A stretch of 13,842 bases of DNA. It comes from 14-2 sp963628035. Lineage in GTDB: Bacteria > Bacillota > Clostridia > Lachnospirales > Lachnospiraceae. The position numbers and the translations under genes are program-made. The stretch is taken from the NCBI GenBank assembly GCA_963628035.1, contig CAVGED010000005.1, positions 1-13,842 on the forward strand. The letters run 5' to 3'. Positions 7,888 to 13,842 of this stretch are shown one piece after another. The stretch's first letter is position 1, and every line of letters begins with the position of its first letter. The notes beneath the pieces were generated by a model, which saw nothing but the letters and a program-made list of their open reading frames with translations, had not been told where the DNA came from and searched no databases.

Positions 7888-8256
7888 ATGAAAAGACACG
7901 TGATTCTGCTTTTGTGCTGTCTGCTGTGCTGTCTGCCTTGCGCATGCTCCAGAACACAGGAGGAAAAGAAAACAAACACGAATGCGGAAGAAAACAAAGT
8001 GGAAACCAACCAGAAGCAGCCGGATGAGATTGAAGATGAATCGGGAGAAGCCCCCGATTTTGGTAATGATGTCTACGATGCATTTATCAAGGAAACGGAT
8101 CATACATCGGAGAATGGTGACAGCATTGGAAATGGTACAAACAAGGATGGTACAAGCAAGGATAGTACAAACAAGAATAGTACAAACAAGGATGATACAG
8201 AAGAATCTGAAAAAACGCCGGACGAGGGCGAAGGAGTTTGGACAAAGGATTACTGA
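7888..8256 (+). CDS. Small acidic lipoprotein of unknown function with short tandem repeats
   Basis: The gene encodes 122 aa and starts at ATG 7888 behind GGGAG (about 7874-7878). The N-terminus is a short basic stretch and an unusually Cys-rich hydrophobic core, L-L-L-C-C-L-L-C-C-L-P-C-A-C. Cleavage by signal peptidase II before Cys18 or Cys20 is likely, though neither is a textbook lipobox. The mature part is low-complexity, acidic and rich in Asn, Lys, Asp, Glu and Thr, with four five-residue repeats (G/S-T-N/S-K-D/N) at residues 83-102. No known domain is visible. It would be a membrane-tethered, disordered extracellular protein. Family and role are unknown; the alpha-mannosidase start follows after 23 nt. 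Confidence 0.65.
   Translation: MKRHVILLLCCLLCCLPCACSRTQEEKKTNTNAEENKVETNQKQPDEIEDESGEAPDFGNDVYDAFIKETDHTSENGDSIGNGTNKDGTSKDSTNKNSTNKDDTEESEKTPDEGEGVWTKDY
8134..8193 (+). repeat. Four 15-bp tandem repeats within the small lipoprotein gene
   Basis: Units start at 8134, 8149, 8164 and 8179, with consensus (G/A)GTACAA(A/G)CAAG(G/A)AT. All are in frame, so copy-number change would add or remove five residues without breaking the gene. A partial fifth unit begins at 8194. Confidence 0.8.
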
Positions 8257-8279
8257 GCAGATTTGGAGAGGATGGACAG

Positions 8280-11200
8280 ATGGCATTAAGCAGAGAATAT
8301 ACTGGGAAACTGCAGCGATTTATGGAGGTTATTCCGAAACGTATCTATCGTTCCTGTGAATACCTGGAGTTTGCAGGATTTATCACACGTGAAAGGCTGT
8401 CTTTAGCGGAAGCACTGGCTCATGAAAGACGTCCCTTTACCGAAGGAGAGAAGTGGGGGAGAAAGTATGAATACGGCTGGTTCTTTACAGAGCTTACAAT
8501 TCCGGAATACTTAAAGGGCGAATGCGTCATGTTCAAAGCAGAGCTTGGCGAGGCTCTTGTGTTTGTCAACGGAAAGGTATATGGCTCTTTGGACAGAGAG
8601 CATCCTATGATACGCTTAGCGAAATGTGCAGAGGGCGGCGAACGCTTCACGATTGCTATGGAAGTGTATGCCGGACATGCCGGACTGGATGGATTCTCAA
8701 GCACCACAAATACGATACCGTGTACTGTGGCGGTTATCCCGGAAGACAATCGGAGAGAATTTGCCGAGGATATTGAGCAGAAGAGCATCCGTAATGGGGA
8801 AATCGGAGTTTTACAGGAAGAAGTATTTCAATTCTGGATGGATTTAAATACGTTAAATGAGCTGCGCGGACATTTTGAGGAAAGTTCCTGGAGACGGGCG
8901 AGCATTGACAAATGTCTGGAAAAGGTATGCGATATGCTGGACATAGAGGCGCCGTTTCCTGAGTTTGTCGAAATGGTGAAGCAGGTGCGGACGGTCATGG
9001 CTCCGGTGCTGGCATGCAAAAACGGACCCAGTGCGCCAACGATGTATGCCATCGGAAATTCGCATTTGGATCTGGAATGGCTCTGGACCGTGGAAGAGAC
9101 AAGACGTAAGGCTGCAAGAACACTCGGAAATCAGATCCGTTTGCTGGAGGAATATGAGGATTATAAATATTTTCATAGTCAGCCTTGGCTGCTTGCCTCT
9201 GTTAAGAAGGATTATCCAGAGTTTTATGAAGAAGTCAGGGAATGGATAAAAAAAGGACGTATCGTTGTAGAAGGCGGTATGTGGCTGGAGGCGGATACCA
9301 ATCTTCCAGGCGGTGAAAGCCTGATTCGCCAGTTCGTGTTTGGAAAACGTTTTATGGCGGAAGAGTTTGGTGTAGACAGTGAGATCTTATGGCTCCCGGA
9401 TATATTTGGGGGCAGTGCGGTGTTGCCACAGATCATGAAGGGCTGCGGCATCCGATATTTTTTAAATGCGAAAGTATCATGGTTGTACAATGGAGGAGAT
9501 TCCTTCCCATATAATAACTTTATTTGGCGAGGCCTGGACGGTTCAGAAGTCTTGACACATGTTACCGGAGATTATGCCAGTGGCGCTTCCCCGAATATGA
9601 TTCGTGATAAATGGGTACATTTGAATGCGGAACGAGGAGAAATACCTGCAAAATTGTTTTTGTATGGACATGGGGACGGAGGCGGAGGCGCTACACGGAT
9701 CCATCAGGAGTATCTGAAACGCGAAAAGGATCTGGAAGGACTTCCGAAAGTAGAGACGAAAGCGCCGAATGAGTATTTCCGCTATGTGGAAAGTGCGTGT
9801 GAAGTAAAAAATAAGTATCAGGGAGAATTGTATTATGCGGCTCACAGAGGTACTTACACTTCACAGGCAAGGACAAAGAAATTAAACAGGCAGAGCGAAT
9901 GTGCATTGCATGAGGCGGAATTTTGGTCTGCCCTGCTTGGAAAATCCGACGAAACGAGCGATTCGCTAAGGAATCTGTGGGCGGAAGAATTATTTAATCA
10001 CTTCCACGATGTCTTACCTGGTTCCTCGATTACAGAGGTTTACGAAAGAGCCGAAAAGAGTTTGGCAAAGGTGATTGCGGGAGCAAAGACAATTACAAAC
10101 GAGGTGGTTTCTTCAGCGTTAAAGCAAACACCGGACACTATTACGGTGCTAAACACGCTTTCCTGGGACAGAAAAGCGATGGTTGTGCTTCCAGAAGGAT
10201 GGGAGGGCATATCTGACAGTGTAGGAAACGCGGTAGAAACCCAGTGCAGAGATGGAAAGACGATTGCTGTCTTGGATGTGCCATCCTGCGGCATGTCAAC
10301 CTATCATCGGGCAAAAGGCGAAGCGGTCTCTGAATTGGCAGAGGATAACGGGTTATATCTTGAAAATGAGTTGATTTATGCAGCATTTAATGAGAATGGC
10401 GAGTTGATCAGTGTGAAGGATAAGGCAACCGGCATCGAATTTCTGCAGGCTGCGTCCAACCGTTTTCATGTTTACCAGGATGCTCCGGTGATGTTCGATG
10501 CATGGGATATCGACAGCTTTTATGAGAAGTTGGAAGTAACGGATATTACTTCTGTGGAGGTAGGAACCGTCCGCCGCGGTAATCTGGTATCTGATTTCGT
10601 GGTAAGGAAGAAAATCAATCATTCTGAAATCCGGCAACGAATTTCTCTTAGAAAGGGAAGCAGAAGGATTGATTTTGAAACAGAGGTTGACTGGAAGGAA
10701 ACCCATAAGCTGTTGAAAGTGGATTTTGATACCAATATTCATACAGATGAGCTGATTTCCGAAATTCAATTCGGACATATCAAACGTCCGAATCACAAGA
10801 GCAGGCAGCATGATGCAGATCGGTTTGAAGTATGCCAGCATAAGTGGTCTGCCTTGGCAGAAGCGAACAGAGGGGTTGCGGTTCTGAATGACTGCAAGTA
10901 CGGCATCGGTGCAACAGAGGGAAGAATGAGTCTGACACTGTTGAAATCTGCAGCAGCACCTGCGCTTTATGCAGATAAAGGGTTACATCAGTTTACCTAT
11001 TCTGTCATGCCGTTTTCGGATACCTTTTTCCACAGTAATGTGGTGCGTGAAGGTTATGAGTTAAATCATCCGGTCTATGTTGGAATGGGAGAATACGCAG
11101 AGGGGTCACTGCTTCGTCTTTCCGAGAAGAATGTGATCGTGGAAACTGTGAAGTTGGCAGAAGACGGAAGCGGAGACATTATCATCCGGCTGTACGAGAG

Positions 11201-11366
11201 TCAAAATGCATACACGAATTGCAAACTTCAGTTTGGATTTGAAGTGAAAGAGGTTTTTATCACGGATATGCTGGAACAGCATCCGCAACGGGTCGAGGTG
11301 CAAGGAAATGAAGCGACACTGGAGCTGAAGCCGTTTAAGATCATGACCCTGCGGGTGAAACGGTGA
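8280..11366 (+). CDS. Alpha-mannosidase, glycoside hydrolase family 38
   Basis: I place the start at ATG 8280 (1028 aa) because a GGAGAGG sits just upstream and family-like sequence begins there. The frame is open back to a TTG at 8238, but that would overlap the lipoprotein gene and its nearest AAGGAG is too close. GH38 enzymes are zinc-dependent retaining alpha-mannosidases. The zinc/active-site motif G-N-S-H-L-D-L-E-W-L-W is at about 260-270 (His262, Asp264). The probable nucleophile is Asp374 in W-L-P-D-I-F-G. G-D-G-G-G-G follows at about 462-467, and H-F-H-D-V-L-P-G-S-S at about 574-583 contributes a second metal-binding region. An N-terminal beta domain (1-230), helical middle domain (about 515-610) and C-terminal beta domains (620-1028) match the usual roughly 1000-residue architecture. 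No signal peptide is present, so it acts in the cytoplasm on imported mannose-containing oligosaccharides. Its TGA overlaps the ATG of a 19-codon ORF. Confidence 0.93.
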   Translation: MALSREYTGKLQRFMEVIPKRIYRSCEYLEFAGFITRERLSLAEALAHERRPFTEGEKWGRKYEYGWFFTELTIPEYLKGECVMFKAELGEALVFVNGKVYGSLDREHPMIRLAKCAEGGERFTIAMEVYAGHAGLDGFSSTTNTIPCTVAVIPEDNRREFAEDIEQKSIRNGEIGVLQEEVFQFWMDLNTLNELRGHFEESSWRRASIDKCLEKVCDMLDIEAPFPEFVEMVKQVRTVMAPVLACKNGPSAPTMYAIGNSHLDLEWLWTVEETRRKAARTLGNQIRLLEEYEDYKYFHSQPWLLASVKKDYPEFYEEVREWIKKGRIVVEGGMWLEADTNLPGGESLIRQFVFGKRFMAEEFGVDSEILWLPDIFGGSAVLPQIMKGCGIRYFLNAKVSWLYNGGDSFPYNNFIWRGLDGSEVLTHVTGDYASGASPNMIRDKWVHLNAERGEIPAKLFLYGHGDGGGGATRIHQEYLKREKDLEGLPKVETKAPNEYFRYVESACEVKNKYQGELYYAAHRGTYTSQARTKKLNRQSECALHEAEFWSALLGKSDETSDSLRNLWAEELFNHFHDVLPGSSITEVYERAEKSLAKVIAGAKTITNEVVSSALKQTPDTITVLNTLSWDRKAMVVLPEGWEGISDSVGNAVETQCRDGKTIAVLDVPSCGMSTYHRAKGEAVSELAEDNGLYLENELIYAAFNENGELISVKDKATGIEFLQAASNRFHVYQDAPVMFDAWDIDSFYEKLEVTDITSVEVGTVRRGNLVSDFVVRKKINHSEIRQRISLRKGSRRIDFETEVDWKETHKLLKVDFDTNIHTDELISEIQFGHIKRPNHKSRQHDADRFEVCQHKWSALAEANRGVAVLNDCKYGIGATEGRMSLTLLKSAAAPALYADKGLHQFTYSVMPFSDTFFHSNVVREGYELNHPVYVGMGEYAEGSLLRLSEKNVIVETVKLAEDGSGDIIIRLYESQNAYTNCKLQFGFEVKEVFITDMLEQHPQRVEVQGNEATLELKPFKIMTLRVKR

Positions 11367-11425
11367 TGAAACCGGAAATTATCAAGGTGCGTTACATAAG
11401 TCTTAAGAAGGAAGAGATTGAATAA
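11366..11425 (+). CDS. Tiny ORF (19 aa) translationally coupled to the mannosidase
   Basis: The ATG shares one base with the mannosidase stop (TGATG, 11364-11368), and its TAA (11423-11425) ends 2 nt before the next ATG. It encodes M-K-P-E-I-I-K-V-R-Y-I-S-L-K-K-E-E-I-E. The start resembles residues 9-21 of the peptide encoded at 5880: P-E-M-V-V-I-R-Y-E-E-D-I-I against P-E-I-I-K-V-R-Y-I-S-L-K-K. It lacks the Trp-rich half. It carries the purine-rich AAGAAGGAAGAG (about 11405-11416) that probably serves as the ribosome-binding site of the following GH43 gene. It may be a degenerate copy of the peptide gene, a reinitiation bridge between the two enzyme genes, or chance. Function unknown. Confidence 0.4.
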   Translation: MKPEIIKVRYISLKKEEIE

Positions 11426-11427
11426 AT

Positions 11428-12339
11428 ATGGAGAACAAATTTAGAAATCCGATCATGGCGGGCGCGGATCCGTTTGTTTTGCTGTATGAAGATCAGTATT
11501 ATATGTATTGTACAATTGAGAATGACAGAATTTTGAAAGACCATCGTTCTTTTGATACATCGATAGGGAATCAAGATGGATTTTATGTTTATCAGTCTGC
11601 TGATCTGATTCATTGGGAGAATAAAGGATTCTGCCTGAAAAAAGAAGATGTGATCGGAGAAAAGTGGTTTTGGGCACCGGAGGTTCTTTACCATAATGGC
11701 AAATTTTATATGGTATATGCAGCAGAGGAGCATATGGCAGTGGCAGTCGCAGACAATCCACTCGGACCGTTTAAGCAGGAGGAGAAGAGATGGCTTTATG
11801 AAGGAAAAGCAATAGATGGCCATATGTTTGTGGATGATGACGGAACCGTATATCTGTATTATGTACGTGTACATGACGGAAATAGAATCTATGTGGCAAG
11901 GCTGTCGGAGGATCTGCTTCACATGGAGGAAGTATATGAAGACTGCCTTCTTGAGGCGGAGGAAGAATGGGAAACCATAGATTCTTCTGTTGTGGAGGGA
12001 CCGGCGGTATTGAAACATAAAGGCATCTATTACCTTACATATTCAGCAAATCATACACGGTGTATTGATTATGCGGTCGGAGTAGCTACAGCAAGGAATC
12101 CGCTAGGTCCGTTTAAGAAATTCTGTGGGAATCCGATTTTACACCGGAAAGGTGCGTTTGTGGGAGTGGGACATCACAGCTTTACAACGTCAAAAGATGG
12201 GAAAACGTTGCTGTGCGCATATCACTGTCACAGTGGAAATAAAGAAAATTTCAAACCAAGAAAATTCTGCATGAATACGGCTGAATTTGTTGCTTCCGAA
12301 TATGGTGAAGATGAGCTTGTGATTCATGGGCCGAGTTAA
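11428..12339 (+). CDS. GH43 family glycoside hydrolase, cytoplasmic single-domain type
   Basis: The gene encodes 303 aa, about the length of one GH43 propeller, with no signal peptide or accessory domain. The expected catalytic residues are Asp14 in G-A-D-P-F-V (base), Asp130 in A-I-D-G-H-M-F (pKa modulator) and Glu190 in V-V-E-G-P-A (acid). F-W-A-P-E-V at 81-86 is also characteristic. It probably cleaves a terminal sugar such as arabinofuranose, xylose or galactose from imported oligosaccharides, but specificity cannot be read from these motifs. It shares only the family core with the GH43 lipoprotein at 3048. It follows the 19-codon ORF by 2 nt and the ribosome-binding site lies inside that ORF, so expression is likely tied to the mannosidase. 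The stop at 12339 is followed by a 53-nt gap with AGGAGG for the next gene. Confidence 0.9.
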   Translation: MENKFRNPIMAGADPFVLLYEDQYYMYCTIENDRILKDHRSFDTSIGNQDGFYVYQSADLIHWENKGFCLKKEDVIGEKWFWAPEVLYHNGKFYMVYAAEEHMAVAVADNPLGPFKQEEKRWLYEGKAIDGHMFVDDDGTVYLYYVRVHDGNRIYVARLSEDLLHMEEVYEDCLLEAEEEWETIDSSVVEGPAVLKHKGIYYLTYSANHTRCIDYAVGVATARNPLGPFKKFCGNPILHRKGAFVGVGHHSFTTSKDGKTLLCAYHCHSGNKENFKPRKFCMNTAEFVASEYGEDELVIHGPS

Positions 12340-12392
12340 GAATTATATTGCGCTTCAAGTTACTTTTAATCAATATTTAGGAGGGAACCTTT

Positions 12393-13703
12393 ATGGAAAT
12401 TTTGAAATTTGATTTGAACAAATGTCTCGGGAAATTCAAACCGCTAAATGCTACAAACGGAGGACCTTGGCATAAAAGGAATGCCAACGATCAGAAGCGT
12501 TCAAATTTTGACGACTACAAAACCGCAAGAATTCCATATTCGAGGAACCATGACTCAAACGATACCGCGGTCTATGGCGGACCGTACGCACACGATATTT
12601 CAGCTATTTTTCCTGATTTTGATGCAGATCCGGAAGACCCTGCCGCATATGACTTTGCCTGCACCGATGAAGCGATACTTGTAACACTTGAGGCCGGCAC
12701 GGAAACATTTTTCCGCCTCGGACAAACCATTGAGCACCAAGTGAAGAAACATGGAACACTTCCACCAGCCGATTTTAAGAAATGGGCCACTATCTGTGAG
12801 CATATTATAAGGCACTACAATTATGGTTGGGCCAACGGTTTCAATCTTGGCATTCAATATTGGGAAATATGGAACGAGCCGGATCTCGATCCTGATGACA
12901 GCAATAATAAGCGCACCTGGGGTGGCACCAAAAGACAATTTTTCGACTTATATGAGATTGCAGCCAAACACTTAAAATCGTGTTTCCCGGAACTGAAGAT
13001 CGGAGGTCCGGCCATTGCTTATAACGAAGAATGGGCGGAAGAGTTTTTGGGCGAAATGAATACGCGCGGTGTTTCTCTCGATTTTTTCTCCTGGCATATA
13101 TATTGCACTGAGCCGCAGGCAATGATTGATAAGGCTGATAGAATTCGGAAGCTTATGGACAGAAACGGGTACGAAGAGGCTGAAAGCATCCTAAACGAAT
13201 GGAACTATGTAAAAGGATGGGTCGATGAGTATGTGTATTCGTTGAAAACCATTCATGGTGTTAAGGGTGCCGCTTTTACCATGGCATGTATTTCAGCAGC
13301 CCAACCCTCAACCATTGACATGCTTATGTATTATGATACACGACCTTCGGTTTTTTGCGGTGCATTTGATTACTATACCTATGAGAGACTTAAGGGCTAT
13401 TATCCACTATATTGGTACGGTATGTTCTATGACTGCAAATCTGAGATCCGTTGCAGTTCCAAAGTGGAAAATATTTATACGATTTGCGGTATAAATGATG
13501 CAGACAAAGTGCTTGCAGTAATTACTCATTACTCTGACGATGATAATACAGCATCAAAAACAGTAAAAATCGACTTTGGACGCAAAGGGAGATATGAGAT
13601 TTATATGGTCGACAGTAAACATGATGGCGAACTTTTTTCAACAACTACCGAATTGACCATTGAACTTCCCGTGCATTGTTGTGTGTTGATTAAAGAGATT
13701 TAA
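12393..13703 (+). CDS. Clan GH-A glycoside hydrolase, GH39-like
   Basis: The gene encodes 436 aa and starts at ATG 12393, 8 nt after AGGAGG (12379-12384). A (beta/alpha)8-barrel of clan GH-A is indicated by Y-W-E-I-W-N-E-P-D at about 157-164, with Glu162 as acid/base, and I-L-N-E-W at 266-270, with Glu269 as nucleophile. G-G-P-A at 204-207 and S-W-H-I-Y at 233-237 lie at the positions expected for GH39-type barrels. The last 80 or so residues form a beta-sandwich as in that family. Known GH39 members include beta-xylosidase and alpha-L-iduronidase; other clan GH-A families are possible, so the family name is tentative. There is no signal peptide, so it is cytoplasmic. With the mannosidase and GH43 upstream and a GH2 gene 77 nt downstream, it probably works on the same imported oligosaccharide. 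Confidence 0.8.
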   Translation: MEILKFDLNKCLGKFKPLNATNGGPWHKRNANDQKRSNFDDYKTARIPYSRNHDSNDTAVYGGPYAHDISAIFPDFDADPEDPAAYDFACTDEAILVTLEAGTETFFRLGQTIEHQVKKHGTLPPADFKKWATICEHIIRHYNYGWANGFNLGIQYWEIWNEPDLDPDDSNNKRTWGGTKRQFFDLYEIAAKHLKSCFPELKIGGPAIAYNEEWAEEFLGEMNTRGVSLDFFSWHIYCTEPQAMIDKADRIRKLMDRNGYEEAESILNEWNYVKGWVDEYVYSLKTIHGVKGAAFTMACISAAQPSTIDMLMYYDTRPSVFCGAFDYYTYERLKGYYPLYWYGMFYDCKSEIRCSSKVENIYTICGINDADKVLAVITHYSDDDNTASKTVKIDFGRKGRYEIYMVDSKHDGELFSTTTELTIELPVHCCVLIKEI

Positions 13704-13780
13704 TCAAAATAGTGACGGGTATGAGCCGGATCTGCTATATATGAGACTGGCAAAAAGCAGAATAAACTGGAGGAATTAAA

Positions 13781-13842
13781 ATGGAGTCTGCATTAAGAAT
13801 GGAATATCCGCGCCCTCAGCTGGTGCGGGAGGACTGGATCAA
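13781..13842 (+). CDS. Glycoside hydrolase family 2 enzyme, 5' fragment cut by the window end
   Basis: ATG 13781 follows GGAGG (13769-13773) by 7 nt. The 20 visible codons read M-E-S-A-L-R-M-E-Y-P-R-P-Q-L-V-R-E-D-W-I. Y-P-R-P-Q-L-V-R-x-D-W at the N-terminus is typical of GH2 proteins (beta-galactosidase, beta-glucuronidase and beta-mannosidase relatives), where it precedes N-L-N-G-x-W. There is no signal peptide, suggesting a cytoplasmic enzyme. Catalytic residues lie beyond the window, so activity cannot be assigned. Confidence 0.7.
   Translation, partial: MESALRMEYPRPQLVREDWI

Noticed and set aside
8134..8193. Tandem repeats as a CRISPR array
   Set aside because: Units are 15 bp, directly adjacent without spacers and in coding frame.
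8230..8253. Lipoprotein C-terminus E-G-V-W-T-K-D-Y as a further W-rich tail
   Set aside because: Only G-V and one Trp resemble the shared motif; no W-S-E-A-L follows.
8238..8279. TTG 8238 as start of the alpha-mannosidase
   Set aside because: It would overlap the lipoprotein gene, its nearest AAGGAG is only 1 nt away, and the added 14 residues are not family-like. ATG 8280 has a better-placed GGAGAGG.
7846..8286. Minus-strand ORF with T-I-L-V-C repeats opposite the lipoprotein gene
   Set aside because: The repeats are the reverse reading of the 15-bp coding repeats. The + strand frame has a start, ribosome-binding site and lipoprotein signal.
13741..13779. 12-codon ORF (M-R-L-A-K-S-R-I-N-W-R-N) before the GH2 gene, considered as another peptide copy
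   Set aside because: It has no ribosome-binding site and lacks both the P-E-x-x-x-x-R-Y and W-S-E-A-L motifs; only I-N-W matches.

Overview
The window reads as part of a carbohydrate-degradation locus from a low-to-mid GC Gram-positive anaerobe, most likely a gut or rumen Clostridia/Lachnospiraceae-type bacterium. The signs are strong AGGAGG ribosome-binding sites, Gram-positive lipoprotein and Sec signal peptides, densely packed modular glycosidase genes, and no SusC/SusD-like genes. The genus assignment is inference. All credible genes lie on the + strand with short gaps (overlaps up to about 90 nt), so much of the window may be one transcript. No transporter, regulator, RNA gene, mobile element or CRISPR array is visible.

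Layout. (1) 1-3030: a large carbohydrate-binding protein with a CBM9-like domain, a further beta-sandwich region, three tandem LamG-like repeats and an odd W-rich tail. Its natural N-terminus is missing: the frame stays coding-like upstream of the first usable start (GTG, 199) back to an in-frame TGA at 37-39. (2) 3048-5840: a GH43 lipoprotein with three accessory domains. (3) 5880-6017: a 45-residue peptide gene behind two perfect Shine-Dalgarno sequences. (4) 6031-7800: a secreted protein with LamG-like domains and no visible catalytic site, followed by a strong hairpin. (5) 7888-8256: a small acidic lipoprotein with a 15-bp in-frame repeat. (6) 8280-11366: a cytoplasmic GH38 alpha-mannosidase. 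(7) 11366-11425: a 19-residue ORF overlapping the mannosidase stop. (8) 11428-12339: a cytoplasmic GH43. (9) 12393-13703: a cytoplasmic clan GH-A enzyme, GH39-like. (10) 13781 to the window end: the first 20 codons of a GH2 enzyme.

How they may work together (inference). The first half encodes surface or secreted proteins that bind and start to cut a branched glycan. The second half encodes cytoplasmic exo-enzymes (alpha-mannosidase, GH43, GH39-like, GH2) that would finish imported oligosaccharides. The mix suggests a heteroglycan containing mannose and pentose, but the sequence does not fix the substrate.

The most unusual signal is a set of short peptide motifs. The 45-aa peptide ends with G-V-E-W-N-G-E-W-S-E-A-L. 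The large binding protein ends with G-I-N-W-S-E-S-W-S-E-A-L, a tail added after its last LamG repeat. The 19-aa ORF resembles the N-terminal half of the same 45-aa peptide (PEMVVIRY versus PEIIKVRY). This may be a small modular peptide family tied to surface glycan proteins; its function is unknown.
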